Positions 45,279-55,759 of a DNA stretch of 64,000 bases are shown one piece after another. The DNA is taken from positions 868,001-932,000 of the forward strand of contig JADKIE010000002.1 in NCBI GenBank assembly GCA_016721385.1, given 5' to 3'. Numbering within the stretch: position 1 is the first letter of the stretch; each line of letters begins with the position of its first letter. Origin of the DNA: Chitinophagaceae bacterium. Its GTDB lineage: Bacteria; Bacteroidota; Bacteroidia; Chitinophagales; Chitinophagaceae. A program made the position numbers and the translations under genes. The notes under the pieces are model-generated. The model did no database searches and was not told where the DNA came from. It was given only the letters and a program-made list of their open reading frames with translations.

Positions 45279-46013
45279 ATGAACAACATAAAAACTATTT
45301 GTTTTGATTTTGGAAATACCAGGCTTAAAGCAGCCGTATTTATAGGCGATAAATTTGTAGAAGAAATTATTTTACCAAACGACGATATACATACTATTGA
45401 AAGGTTAATCGAAATTCAACGGCCGCAAAAAGCAATTTTATCATCTGTAATACATCACAACCTAGCTATAGAAAATTTGCTTGCACAAAAAACAAGGTTT
45501 CATAAATTGTCACATCTTACCAAAGCAAATTTTACATCGCCTGTAGGCAAGCCCGAAACTATAGGGGCAGACAGATTAGCCCTGGCTGCTGCCGCAGTAC
45601 ATTATTATCCCAATAAAAATAATTTAGTAATTGGATTGGGCAGCTGCATTACGTATAATTTTATAAACCAATACAACGAGTTTATAGGCGGCAGTATTTC
45701 GCCGGGAATGGATATGCGTTTTAAAGCCATGCAGGTATTTACTGCAAAATTGCCCGAAGTAAAAGCCGACTGGAATTATCCGCTAATTGGCTACGATACC
45801 AAAACAAATATGCAAAGTGGGGTAATTGCAGGCATAGCCTTTGAAATACAGGGCTTTATAGATGCCTATTCCGAAAAATACAGCAACTTTAACGTGGTTT
45901 TAACCGGTGGAGACGCAAGCTATTTTGCCAGTAGGCTTAAAAACAAGATATTTGCCGACTATAATTTTTTATTTAAAGGCTTATATGCACTCAGCGAAAC
46001 TAACAATGGCTAA
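45279..46013 (+). CDS. coaX: Type III pantothenate kinase
   Basis: 244 residues, actin-like ATPase fold. CFDFGNTRLKAAVF (phosphate-1 motif), ILSSVIHH, FTSPVGKPETIGADRLALAAAA (Asp catalytic region), GLGSCITYNFIN, GGSISPGMDMRFKAM and FNVVLTGGDA. Catalyses the first step of coenzyme A synthesis. Its last 8 bases overlap the start of the next gene (ATGGCTAA), implying translational coupling. Confidence 0.93.
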   Translation: MNNIKTICFDFGNTRLKAAVFIGDKFVEEIILPNDDIHTIERLIEIQRPQKAILSSVIHHNLAIENLLAQKTRFHKLSHLTKANFTSPVGKPETIGADRLALAAAAVHYYPNKNNLVIGLGSCITYNFINQYNEFIGGSISPGMDMRFKAMQVFTAKLPEVKADWNYPLIGYDTKTNMQSGVIAGIAFEIQGFIDAYSEKYSNFNVVLTGGDASYFASRLKNKIFADYNFLFKGLYALSETNNG

Positions 46014-47319
46014 ATATTTATCGGTTCTTTTGGTGGCTTGTATTATGCAACTTACCTCACAAGCTCAGGAAAACTCTCCTTACTCCCGTTATGGAATTGG
46101 CGATTTAACCCCTAATCACAATATTTTAACCCGTGGCATGGGTGGTATTGCTGCCGGCTATGCCGACAACCTAAGCCTTAATTTTACCAATCCTGCCGCC
46201 GTTTCCAATTTGGCTTTAACAGCATTTGATATTGGTGGCGATATAGATATACGAACACTTAAAAGCAGTAATCCTGCAAAAAAATTCACGTCTGCCAATA
46301 CACTTATTTCTTATATGGCTCTTGGGTTTCCGCTGGCTACTGAAAAAATGCGTAAAAAAAATATTAGCTGGGGCTTAACCTTAGGCCTTAAACCGGTTAG
46401 CAGAATCAACTACAAAATAGAAAAAAATGAACGCCTAACAGGGATTGATAGCCTAAACACTATGTATGAAGGTACCGGAGGCGTTAATCAGGTATTTATT
46501 GGTACAGGCTTAAAAATAAAGAACTTTAGTTTTGGTTTTACAACCGGCTATATGTTTGGCAATAAGGATTACAGCACACGTTTAAATTTTATGAACGACA
46601 CGGTTTCCTATCAAAAATCTAACTCGGCAACACAAACAAGGGTTGGTGGTTTATTTTTAAATGCAGGAATACAGTACCAAACCGAAATAAATAAAGATGC
46701 CACATTACGCTTTGGTTTATATGGCAATATGCAACAAAAAATAAATGCCAAGCAAGATATATTAAGAGAAACGTATATCTTGGATGCAAGTGGCACGTCT
46801 TACCGAATTGACAGCGTTTATGATAAAAAAGATATAAAAGGCAAGCTGGAACTACCTGTTTCAGTTGGTTTTGGTGCTACTTATACTAATAAACATTGGT
46901 TAATAGGTGCCGATGCAGAAATGACCAGTTGGAGTAAATACCGTTTTTATGGAGCAACAGATAATGTGCAAAACAATTTTACGATACGTGCCGGCGCACA
47001 ATATTATCCTGCAAAAGATAATACACCGGCAAAAAAATATTTTAGCTTTGTAAAATACCGTGCCGGCTTTTATTACGGAACCGATTATATAAAACTAACC
47101 AGCAACCGAAGCGAATTTGGCTTTACAGCCGGAGCAGGTTTACCACTTACATCACTACAAAGATTAAGCTATTACAACGCCGATTATGTAGTACTTAACA
47201 CCGGCTTGGAAATTGCTAACCGAGGCAATATAAAAACCAATTTAAGAGAAAATATAGTACGTATTAGCATTGGCGTTTCTATGAACGCTCGTTGGTTTAT
47301 GAAGCGTAAGTATGATTAA
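46006..47319 (+). CDS. Outer-membrane beta-barrel protein of unknown function
   Basis: 437 residues, signal peptide MAKYLSVLLVACIMQLTSQAQ. The mature start NSPYSRYGIGDLTPNHN and MGGIAAGYADNLSLNFTNPA is common to a Bacteroidota outer-membrane family; many short beta-strands follow with aromatic ends, typical of an FadL/PorV-like barrel. A barrel carrying no known pore signature; partner unknown. Neighbours coaX and lptC overlap it on both sides (8 and 8 bases), so the three genes are one operon. Confidence 0.75.
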   Translation: MAKYLSVLLVACIMQLTSQAQENSPYSRYGIGDLTPNHNILTRGMGGIAAGYADNLSLNFTNPAAVSNLALTAFDIGGDIDIRTLKSSNPAKKFTSANTLISYMALGFPLATEKMRKKNISWGLTLGLKPVSRINYKIEKNERLTGIDSLNTMYEGTGGVNQVFIGTGLKIKNFSFGFTTGYMFGNKDYSTRLNFMNDTVSYQKSNSATQTRVGGLFLNAGIQYQTEINKDATLRFGLYGNMQQKINAKQDILRETYILDASGTSYRIDSVYDKKDIKGKLELPVSVGFGATYTNKHWLIGADAEMTSWSKYRFYGATDNVQNNFTIRAGAQYYPAKDNTPAKKYFSFVKYRAGFYYGTDYIKLTSNRSEFGFTAGAGLPLTSLQRLSYYNADYVVLNTGLEIANRGNIKTNLRENIVRISIGVSMNARWFMKRKYD

Positions 47320-47923
47320 AAAAAAAATAGATACCAGCCTTATATTTTCATGGCATCATCGTTGCGTCGCAATCCTTTTATCTGCAGTACTACTATTTAG
47401 CTTTACCAGCTGCGAAAATGATGAGGCCGAAGTAAAAAATTTATCTGCCAAAAGCTTGGGTGTAGAGGAAGCCACCAATGTAAAAGTTAATTACACAACA
47501 GGCGGCAAAGCAAAAGCACAATTATTTTCGCCATTAATGTTACGGGTACAGGATACAACTTCGTATGTTGAATTTCCTAAAACACTTCATGTAGATTTTT
47601 ATAACGAAGCCGGAGTAATAGAAAGTATTTTAGATGCTAAATACGGCAAATACAATGAGCAGCAAAGCAAAGTACTATTAAAAGATAGTGTACGTTTTAT
47701 TGGTCTTAAAAATGGCGATACACTTTACACCAACGAATTATATTGGGATAGAAACCGCCCCACCTATCAGTTTTATACCGATAAACCGGTAAGGGTACTT
47801 ACCAAAGCACAAATAATAAACAGTATTGGCTTTGAAGTTAGCCAGGATTTTAAAGACAAATGGTTTAAAAATACCACCAACAGTATTTTTAGAGTTCCAA
47901 CCTCACAGTTTCCCGAGTATTAG
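47312..47923 (+). CDS. lptC: LPS export ABC transporter periplasmic protein LptC
   Basis: 203 residues. In Bacteroidota LptC is a lipoprotein: the lipobox FSFTSC follows a hydrophobic stretch of about 18 residues, and ENDEAEVKNLS comes next. The LptC beta-jellyroll is visible as LFSPLMLRVQDTTSYVEFPK, HVDFYNEAGVIESILDAKYGK, and DGTLYTNELYWDR-type strands (DTLYTNELYWDRNRPTY). It carries lipopolysaccharide from LptB2FG to LptA. Overlaps the outer-membrane gene by 8 bases. Confidence 0.88.
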   Translation: MIKKKIDTSLIFSWHHRCVAILLSAVLLFSFTSCENDEAEVKNLSAKSLGVEEATNVKVNYTTGGKAKAQLFSPLMLRVQDTTSYVEFPKTLHVDFYNEAGVIESILDAKYGKYNEQQSKVLLKDSVRFIGLKNGDTLYTNELYWDRNRPTYQFYTDKPVRVLTKAQIINSIGFEVSQDFKDKWFKNTTNSIFRVPTSQFPEY

Positions 47924-47992
47924 TTTTTGCATTTCGTAAAGAAACAAAACAAGCAATTGCTTAAATTTGTTTTCTATCTAAACAAAAAAGTT

Positions 47993-48980
47993 ATGCAATA
48001 TCGCCGCCTCGGAAAATCCGGCCTTCAGGTAAGTGTTCTTTCCTTTGGAAGCTGGGTAAGTTTTAGCAAACAAATTAATGATAAAGTTGCCGATGAATTA
48101 ATGGGCATTGCCTATGACAAAGGCGTCAATTTTTTTGACAATGCCGAAGTATATGCCCTTGGCGAAAGCGAAAAAATGATGGGAAGGGTTTTAAAAAAGA
48201 AAAAATGGGATCGTACATCGTACACCGTTAGTAGTAAAGTATTTTGGGGCTGGCGTGGTAAAGACAACAAGCCCAATCAATTTGGCCTTAGTCGCAAGCA
48301 TGTAACAGAGGCTTGTAACGAAGCCTTGCAACGCCTGGGAGTAGATTATTTGGACATGTACTTTTGCCACAGGCCCGATAAAAATACACCTATAGAAGAA
48401 ACCGTATGGGCAATGAACCACTTAATACAACAAGGAAAGGTTATGTATTGGGGTACAAGTGAGTGGAGTGGTGTAGAAATTATGGAAGCTCACCGCATTG
48501 CCGAAAAATATAAATTAATTGGCCCCACTATGGAGCAGCCACAATACAATTTATTTGAACGCAATAAAGTAGAAAACGAGTTTTTAGAAATATATAAAGG
48601 CGTGGGTTTAGGCACAACCATTTGGAGTCCTTTAGCATCGGGCTTATTAAGCGGTAAGTATAATGATGGTTTGCCCAAAGGAAGCCGCTTTGCACTGGAA
48701 GGTTTTGATTGGCTTAAAGACAGATGGATGATGGATGATAAAATAAAAAAGTTAAGAAGTTAATGAATTAGCCACTAAGTTAGGCGTAAGCACAGCATCA
48801 TTAAGCATTGCATGGTGCATTAAAAACCCCAATGTAAGTACGGCAATATTAGGTGCTACAAAAAAAACACAATTGCTCGATAATTTAAAAGCATTGGATG
48901 TTGTTGAAAAACTTACGCCGGATGTAACTGAAAAGATAGAAGGCATTATGAAAACCAAACCTGTGTTGCCCGAATATTAA
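47993..48980 (+). CDS. Aldo/keto reductase (Kv beta-like), one apparent frameshift
   Basis: About 329 residues. Starts MQYRRLGKSGLQVSVLSFG; catalytic set D (FDNAEVYALGESE, Tyr/Asp), K (SSKVFWGWRG) and H (YFCHRP). The NADPH-binding part is WSPLASGLLSGKYNDGLP. At about 48753-48757 one base is missing; the next frame continues VNELATKLGVSTASLSIAWC and ends KPVLPEY. It resembles the potassium-channel beta-subunit group of reductases. It starts 70 bases after lptC. Confidence 0.86.
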
Positions 48981-48982
48981 AG

Positions 48983-49333
48983 ATGAAAAAAGTAACACTT
49001 TATGGCATTCCAAATTGCGATAGTACAATAAAAGCAATAAAATGGTTAAGACAAAATAACATTAATTTTGTTTTTCATGATTATAAGCAAAGCGGTATAA
49101 GTAAAGAAAAATTGCAAGAGTGGAACAGTAAGGCAGGTTGGGAATCTTTCTTTAACAAACGAAGCACAACGTGGAGAGAGTTATCGACAGCTGCTCAAAA
49201 TAAGGTAACAGATTTTTCATCTGCCATAAAAATAATGATGGAAAATAGCAGTATTATTAAAAGACCAATTATTGAATTTGATAATGAAATAATAATTGGC
49301 TTTGTTGAAAAAGAATATCAAAAACTAAAATAA
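48983..49333 (+). CDS. ArsC/Spx/MgsR family thioredoxin-fold protein
   Basis: 116 residues. KVTLYGIPNCDSTIKAIKWL has the single active-site Cys of the ArsC/YfgD type (CxxT), FHDYKQSGISKEKL and FNKRSTTWREL follow, and the end RPIIEFDNEIIIGFVEKEY is the family's cis-Pro region. Probably a glutaredoxin-linked reductase of unknown substrate rather than true arsenate reductase. Starts 2 bases after the aldo/keto reductase stop. Confidence 0.86.
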   Translation: MKKVTLYGIPNCDSTIKAIKWLRQNNINFVFHDYKQSGISKEKLQEWNSKAGWESFFNKRSTTWRELSTAAQNKVTDFSSAIKIMMENSSIIKRPIIEFDNEIIIGFVEKEYQKLK

Positions 49334-49340
49334 GATAAAT

Positions 49341-49753
49341 ATGAAACGTAATGCAACTGCTGTTTGGAACGGCACAGGTAAAGAAGGCACCGGCCATTTA
49401 ACCACACAAAGCACCACATTAAATAAAACACAATACAATTTCACCAGCAGGTTTGCAGATGGTGTTGGAACTAATCCGGAAGAGTTGGTTGCAGCTGCAC
49501 ATGCAGGGTGCTTTGCCATGAAATTAAGCTTGTATTAAATGCCGCAGGGTTTACCGCCACAGATATCGATGTAAATTGTACCATTACTTTAGAAAACGGC
49601 GCAATCACTAACGCTCATTTAATAGTAAAAGCAATAGTACCCGAAATAAGCAACGAAAAGTTTGATGAGTGCATGGAAGATGTAAAAGAAAACTGCCTTA
49701 TTTCAAAATTACTTAATACCGATAAAACATACGAGGTAAGCTTAAGCAACTAA
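49341..49753 (+). CDS. OsmC-family peroxiredoxin, one apparent frameshift
   Basis: About 137 residues. ATAVWNGTGKEGTGHL, GVGTNPEELVAAAHAGCFAMKLS carries the first catalytic Cys; one base is missing at about 49528 and the frame then continues VLNAAGFTATDIDVNCTI and DVKENCLISKLLN with the second Cys. Reduces organic hydroperoxides. It sits among redox enzymes (aldo/keto reductase, ArsC-like, SDR), a likely operon. Confidence 0.86.
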
Positions 49754-49763
49754 AAAACAAACA

Positions 49764-50582
49764 ATGTCTTTTAAAAACAAAACAGTTTTAATAACCGGCG
49801 CCAGTCGTGGCATTGGTAAAGCAATTGGTTTGCGCTTAGCAAAAGAAGGCGCTAATATTGTTATTGCCAGTAAAAGCGTAGAAGAAAACCCAAAGCTGGG
49901 TGGTACTATTTTTAGTGCGGCAGCCGAAATGGAAACTGCCGGAGGTAAAGCCTTAGCGGTGCAATGCGATATACGTTTTGAGGATCAAATTGATAATGTA
50001 GTACAACAAGCTGTTGAAAAATTTGGCGGGATAGATATTTTAATAAACAATGCATCTGCCATTAATCTTACACCAACAGAGCAAACAGAACCTAAACGTT
50101 TTGATTTAATGTACGATATAAATGTACGAGGCACATTTATGGTAAGCCGTGCCTGTATTCCGTATTTGAAAAAGGGAACCAATGCACATATTTTAAATTT
50201 ATCGCCCCCTCTAAATATGGATTTAAAATGGTTTCAAAAACATTTGGCATATACAATTAGCAAGTATGATATGAGTATGATTGCCTTGGGTTTATCCGCC
50301 GAGTTAAAACAATACAATATTGCTGCCAATGCATTATGGCCACGTACCACCATTGCAACAGCCGCTGTAAATAATTTATTAGGCGGCGAAATGTTAATGA
50401 ATATGAGTCGTACTGTAGATATTATGGCAGATGCTGCTTATTTCATTTTATCTAAACCATCTACCCAATGCACCGGCAATACCTTTATTGATGAAAACGT
50501 ATTGGCTGCAGAAGGAATTACCGATTTAGAAAAATATGCCGTAGTTCCCGGCGGCACATTATACAACGATTTGTTTGTATAA
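49764..50582 (+). CDS. Short-chain dehydrogenase/reductase (HSDL2-like)
   Basis: 272 residues. NAD(P) motif LITGASRGIGKAIG, NNASAINLTPTEQ, catalytic Ser-Tyr-Lys in LNLSPP / YTISKYDMS. The sequence after the active site, LWPRTTIATAAVNNLLGG, is characteristic of the HSDL2 group. Substrate unknown. It ends the redox cluster and is followed by a hairpin. Confidence 0.85.
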   Translation: MSFKNKTVLITGASRGIGKAIGLRLAKEGANIVIASKSVEENPKLGGTIFSAAAEMETAGGKALAVQCDIRFEDQIDNVVQQAVEKFGGIDILINNASAINLTPTEQTEPKRFDLMYDINVRGTFMVSRACIPYLKKGTNAHILNLSPPLNMDLKWFQKHLAYTISKYDMSMIALGLSAELKQYNIAANALWPRTTIATAAVNNLLGGEMLMNMSRTVDIMADAAYFILSKPSTQCTGNTFIDENVLAAEGITDLEKYAVVPGGTLYNDLFV

Positions 50583-50623
50583 TTTTTTTATCTGCATGCA
50601 ACAATTTTTTAAAATGTTATACT

Positions 50624-50654
50624 TTATTAAGCCGCACTTAGTGCGGCTTAATAA
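50624..50654 (+). terminator. Hairpin after the SDR gene
   Basis: TTATTAAGCCGCAC-TTA-GTGCGGCTTAATAA: a perfect 14-bp stem. No following T-run, so termination could be weak, but it stands alone between the SDR gene and the next promoter. Confidence 0.65.
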
Positions 50655-50770
50655 TTTGTTAAAGAAGTATTGTATATGATGAACGGTTACCGTTTAGCAA
50701 ACAGTACTTATAATTTCGTGTAATCAAACTTTGTAAAAAGAGCGATTTTTTATAGCCAAACTGTATAGCC

Positions 50771-53259
50771 ATGAATTTTAAACTATTAACTGCTTTTGCG
50801 GTAAGCTTTTTGCTTTGTATTACATTGCAGGCACAAACCGAACAGCGCAAGCTACATCCCAAACGAATTAATGTTTCCATTAAAATAGATGGTGTGTTAG
50901 ACGAGGCAATATGGAAAGATGCTCCCGTAGCAGATAAATTTACCATGCTTCGCCCTGCGCCTTTTGTACCTGAAAGTGAAGCCAATGGCACATTTGTTTA
51001 CTTTTTATATGATAACGACGGATTGTATGTTGGTGGAAATTTAAAAGAAAAGTTTAAAGATAGTATTGCATCTGAATTAATAGGTAGAGATGGTTTTGGG
51101 AATAACGATTTTTAGGAGTAGTGCTTGACACCTACAACGATAAATTAAACGGGTTTGAATACTTTGTAACACCGCTTGGCGAACAAATGGATGCCAAAGT
51201 AGCACCCAATAACAATGGTAATAGCGAAGATTTTGGCTGGAATGCCGTATGGCAAAGTGCTTCAAAAATAAATAATGATGGCTGGAGTTTTGAAATGTTT
51301 ATTCCCTACTCTGCCATACGCTTTGGTAAAAAGAAAATACAGGATTGGGGATTAAATATTGTACGCCGGAGGCAAAAAAGCGGACAGCAATCTTTTTGGC
51401 AAAGTATAGACCCCAATAAAAATGGTTTTTTAACACAAGAAGGTATGATGCTGGGTTTAGAAGATATTAAACCACCTTTGCGGTTGCAATTTTCTCCTTA
51501 TTTTTCTTACTACCACGAAAAACCCGAAGGCGAAAAAAAATTGGAAAGGAAGAATAAGCGGTGGAATGGATGTTAAGTATGGTTTAAATCAAGCCTTTAC
51601 ATTAGATATGACGTTGATACCCGATTTTGGCCAGGTAGTTACCGATAACAGAATTTTAAACCTTTCTCCATTTGATGTTCAGTTTAATGAAAACAGGCCT
51701 TTTTTTACAGAAGGAACAGAATTGTTTGGTAAAGGGAATTTGTTTTATAGCAGAAGAATTGGGTTGGAACCAAGTTTTAGTAAATACAACCCTCATTCCG
51801 GTAATGATGATTTAGTAGAATATCCGGGTCAGGCTAAAATTATTAATGCAACAAAAATTAGTGGACGTACTCAAAAAGGGTTAGGCATTGGTGTTTTAAA
51901 TGCGGTAACTCAAAAACAGTTTGCTACATTCTATAATCCATCTACTAAGGAACAATACCAAGAGGAAAATATGCCATTAACTAATTATAATATTTTAGTT
52001 TTAAATCAATCCTTAAAAAACAACAGTAGCATATCGTTGGTAAACAGTAATGTTTTAAGATCCGGAGCCGATAGAGATGCTAATGTAACTTCTGCCCTGT
52101 TTGATTTCAATGACAAAAAAAATATGTGGAATGTGGGAGGAAACATAAGTATTAGTAATTTATACGGAGTAGAAAATAAGCCCGTAACCGGCTATGCCCA
52201 TAGCCTATATTTTGCCAAAACCAGCGGCCGCTTTAATTTTCAGTTATGGCAAGATATGTTTAATGCCAAATATGATAAAAGTGATATGGGCTTTTTTACC
52301 AATAACAATACGATGGATCAAGGATTATGGATGGGTTATAATTGGACTAAGCCAAGAGGATGGTATAACCAAATACGTATGAATATAAATACTTGGTATA
52401 GTCGATTGGTAACACCTATAGATTTGTATAAGGGCAAACAAAACATGTATCAGGGAACTGGTGTTAACTATAATTTTAACGCACAAACAAAAAAACTATG
52501 GTGGTTTGGTGTAAACATAAATGGCGGTTTAAAGTATGTAGATTTTTATGAGTCCAGAATATTTGGAAGAATTTTTAGAAACACAGGAAGAATTGGAATG
52601 AATGCATTCATGGAAAGTAATTCTGCAAAAAAATTATCTTGGGGAGCTAATATATTTACCGGCGTTGGCGGTGTTACAAAACGAACTAGTTTAGATCTTG
52701 GGTTATTTGGAAAAATTAGATTCAATAGTAAATTTTCTGTAGATCATAATATACAAGTTAGCAACACCAATAATCAGCCAGTTGGGCATTTAACAGATAT
52801 TCAGGCGGTGGGGCATTGACAGATACCATTGTTTTTTCTAAAAGAGATTTAAGAACTGTTGAAAATGTAATGAACATTAAATATAGTTTTACAAATAGAA
52901 TGGGATTAACTTTTAGAGCAAGGCATTATTGGAGTAAAGTAAATCCCAAGCAGTTTTATGTATTAGATTTAGAAGGTAATTTAAAAGATCCCAATTTTTT
53001 GATCACGGAAAATGTGAGGCAAAACTATAATTTCTTTAGTGTAGATATGATATACACATGGCAATTTGCACAAGGCAGTTTCTTAACATTGGCATGGAAA
53101 GATGTTGGCGAGTCTTTTACCCGTAGTTTTGAAAAAGATTATTTTAAAAACCTTAGCAATACAATTAGTAACCCTCAATCCAACAGTTTGTCGTTACGGG
53201 TAATTTATTTTATCGATTATCTTACAGCAAAAAAGAAACTGAAGAAAAGAGTAGCATAA
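50771..53259 (+). CDS. DUF5916 outer-membrane protein with a CBM9-like domain, three apparent frameshifts
   Basis: About 830 residues. Signal peptide MNFKLLTAFAVSFLLCITLQAQ, then a carbohydrate-binding family 9-like domain (KIDGVLDEAIWKDAPVADKF, FLYDNDGLYVGGN) and the DUF5916 barrel (LSPFDVQFNENRPFFTEGTE, FYSRRIGLEP, LWWFGVNINGGLKYVDFYES). Breaks: T5 run 51109-51113 (one T short: LGVVLDTYNDKLNGF), A8 run 51534-51541 (one A too many: KNWKGRISGG), and about 52805 (GGALTDTIVFSKRDL). Each is perfectly continued. Such proteins bind or transport saccharides at the cell surface; substrate unknown. Confidence 0.82.
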
Positions 53260-53261
53260 AT

Positions 53262-53288
53262 AAAAGCTGCAAACGAATTGCAGCTTTT
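53262..53288. terminator. Bidirectional terminator
   Basis: AAAAGCTGCAA-ACGAA-TTGCAGCTTTT, an 11-bp perfect stem with flanking A/T, between the convergent DUF5916 and lysS genes. Confidence 0.82.
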
Positions 53289-53296
53289 AAAATTAC

Positions 53297-54814
53297 TTAT
53301 TCATTATTTTCCGGCCGCATCATTGGAAAAAATAACACATCTTGTATGCTGTGCTGGTTGGTTAAGAGCATGGCAATTCTATCAATACCAAAACCAATAC
53401 CGCTGGTTGGCGGCATGCCATATTCAAGGGCACGTAAAAAATCATGGTCTATAAACATAGCTTCATCATCACCCCGTTCCATTAGTTTTACCTGCTCTTC
53501 AAAACGTTCTCTTTGCTCAATTGGGTCGTTAAGCTCACTGTAGGCATTGGCAATTTCTTTACCATTACACATTAGCTCAAAACGCTCCACCAGTCCAGCT
53601 TTGCTGCGATGTTTTTTGGTTAGCGGGCTCATCTCTACCGGATAATCGGTAATAAATGTAGGTTGTATATAATTGCCTTCGCACTTGCTGCCAAAAATTT
53701 CATCAATTAATTTTCCTTTACCCCATTTTTCATCGGCGTGTATTTTAAGTTCTTTACACACATTTCTTATTCCGGCCTCATCCATTTCACTAATATCAAA
53801 ACCTGTATGTTCTTTAATAGCATCGTACATGGTTATACGTTTGTAAGGTGCTTTAAAATCTATTTCTTTATCGCCAACCAATACTTTTGATGTGCCGTTT
53901 GTAGCTATTGCTGCTTTTTCAAGCATTTGTTCGGTAGTATCCATCATCCACTCATAATCTTTATGCGCTACATAAGATTCAAAAACTTTAAACTCAGGAT
54001 TATGGGTTCTATCCATTCCTTCGCTTCTAAAATTGCGACTAAACTCATACACCCATTCAAAGCCCCCAACAATCAATCTTTTTAAATACAATTCATTTGC
54101 AATACGCATGTACATGGGCACATCTAACGCATTGTGGTGTGTAGTAAAAGGCCTGGCAGCTGCACCGCCGGGGATGCTTTGTAATACAGGAGTGTCAACC
54201 TCTAATGCGCCATGTTCGTTTAAAAATTCACGAATGGCATTTACCATTTTGGTACGCTTAATAAAGGTTTCTTTAACTGCCGGATTTACAATTAAATCGG
54301 CATAGCGCTGGCGATACCTGAATTCCGGATCGGTTACTTCATCAAACGCTTCGCCATCTTTTTCTTTTACTATAGGCAATGGTCTTAATGATTTTGTAAG
54401 TATCGAAAACTCTTTTACATGCACAGATGTTTCGCCGGTTTTAGTTGTAAACACGTACCCTTTTATGCCAACAATATCTCCAATATCAATTAATTTTTTC
54501 CATACGGTTTGATACAGGGTTTTATCATCGCCGGTACATATATCATCTTGCTTAATATAAAATTGAATTTTACCAACAGCATCTTGCAATACGGCAAAAT
54601 TAGCCTTGCCCATATCTCTTACACTCATAATTCTACCTGCAATACAAACGTCTATTGGTTTAGATGAATCATCTGCCCAAAGCTTTTTTATTTCTACAGA
54701 TGTATGTGATACAGGATATAGCGCCGCCGGGTAAGCATCTATACCCAGTTTATTTAGTTCTGTTAATTTCTCTCTCCGGATAATTTCCTGTTCTGATAAA
54801 TGTTGTGTACTCAT
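53297..54814 (-). CDS. lysS: Lysine--tRNA ligase, class II
   Basis: 505 residues, full length. N-terminal OB-fold anticodon-binding domain (VCIAGRIMSVRDMGKANF, KIQFYIKQDD); class II core with RQRYADLIVNP, ALEVDTPVLQSIPGGAAARPF, ELYLKRLIVGGFEWVYEFSRNFR, EMSPLTKKHRSKAGLVERFE, and motif 3 SGIGFGIDRIAMLL. Charges tRNA-Lys. Minus-strand TATCTTTGC at 54851-54859 is its -7 candidate. Confidence 0.96.
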   Translation of the reverse strand: MSTQHLSEQEIIRREKLTELNKLGIDAYPAALYPVSHTSVEIKKLWADDSSKPIDVCIAGRIMSVRDMGKANFAVLQDAVGKIQFYIKQDDICTGDDKTLYQTVWKKLIDIGDIVGIKGYVFTTKTGETSVHVKEFSILTKSLRPLPIVKEKDGEAFDEVTDPEFRYRQRYADLIVNPAVKETFIKRTKMVNAIREFLNEHGALEVDTPVLQSIPGGAAARPFTTHHNALDVPMYMRIANELYLKRLIVGGFEWVYEFSRNFRSEGMDRTHNPEFKVFESYVAHKDYEWMMDTTEQMLEKAAIATNGTSKVLVGDKEIDFKAPYKRITMYDAIKEHTGFDISEMDEAGIRNVCKELKIHADEKWGKGKLIDEIFGSKCEGNYIQPTFITDYPVEMSPLTKKHRSKAGLVERFELMCNGKEIANAYSELNDPIEQRERFEEQVKLMERGDDEAMFIDHDFLRALEYGMPPTSGIGFGIDRIAMLLTNQHSIQDVLFFPMMRPENNE

Positions 54815-54850
54815 AATTTATTACTGTTGACCAATAAAGGCTTTTTGGCG

Positions 54851-54859
54851 GCAAAGATA
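54851..54859 (-). promoter_or_regulatory. Candidate -7 element for lysS
   Basis: On the minus strand TATCTTTGC, matching TAnnTTTGY, 37 bases before the start codon. The -33 match is weak. Confidence 0.4.
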
Positions 54860-54954
54860 CTTTATGCAACCCAATACTCCATATTTACAGTCTAATAACA
54901 AATGGAGTATTATTTGGCAAGAAACTTGTTTACCTTTAATTCAAATTTTAACAA

Positions 54955-55659
54955 ATGAAAAGATTATTGTTTTATTGATGAGTGTTGTATTATTTACCGG
55001 ATGCGATGTATTAAAAAGTTTGCCGCAAACATCTGGCATTGGTGGTATTACTGAGGCAGAGGCAGGACAGGGCATTAAAGAAGCGCTAAGCCAGGGCAGC
55101 CGGCGCTGTACTTCGTTTAAATAAAGAAGACGGCTTTTTTAAAGATGCTATATATAAAATATTATTGCCACCGGATGCAAAAAAAGTAGAAAATACTTTA
55201 CGTGACCTTGGCTTTAATAACATGGTTGATAAAGCTATTTTACAAATTAACCGTGGTGCAGAAGATGCTGCCGGTTATGCAAAACCTATTTTTGCCGATG
55301 CAATTAAAAGCATGACGTTGCAAGATGCTATTGGCCTTGTAAAAAATGGTGATACAAGCGCTACACATTTTTTTAGAGAAAAAACAACCGAAAAATTAAT
55401 TGCAGCTTTTTTACCTGTAATAAAATCTTCGTTAGATAAGGTGCAGGCCACAAAATATTATGGAGATGTAGTAAATAAGTACAATAATTTTCCTACTACG
55501 TTTAAAAAAATTAACCCCGATTTGCCAAGTTTTGTAACTGGTAAAGCTGTAGATGCATTGTTTGATTTAGTGGCAAAAGAAGAAGTAAATATTCGTACAA
55601 ATATTGCTGCCAGAACAAGCGATATTTTGAAAAAAGTGTTTGGGCAAAAACTAAATTAA
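54955..55659 (+). CDS. DUF4197 lipoprotein, paralogue 2, two apparent frameshifts
   Basis: About 235 residues. The ATG at 54955 begins MKRLLF; the T4 run at 54970-54973 needs one T, giving LLMSVVLFTGCDVLKS with a lipobox. A missing base at about 55094-55097 leads into AAGAVLRLNKEDGFF. DUF4197 features: ITEAEAGQGIKEALSQG, LLPPDAKKVENTLRDLGF, DAIGLVKNGDTSATHFFREK and the end TSDILKKVFGQKLN. Paralogue of 19727-20409, the two ending in nearly the same LLQKVFGQ/ILKKVFGQ. Function unknown. Confidence 0.82.
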
Positions 55660-55705
55660 TGTTGATTTGAAAAGAACTGATTAGCGGCCTTAACCCCGTT
55701 ATCAT

Positions 55706-55740
55706 AAAGCAGCAACTTATCTTGCTGCTTTGTTTTTTTT
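55706..55740 (+). terminator. Terminator of DUF4197 paralogue 2
   Basis: AAAGCAGCAA-CTTATC-TTGCTGCTTT-G followed by T8: 10-bp perfect stem and strong U-run, 47 bases after the stop. Confidence 0.88.
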
Positions 55741-55759
55741 ATTTGCGAAGATATATTTC

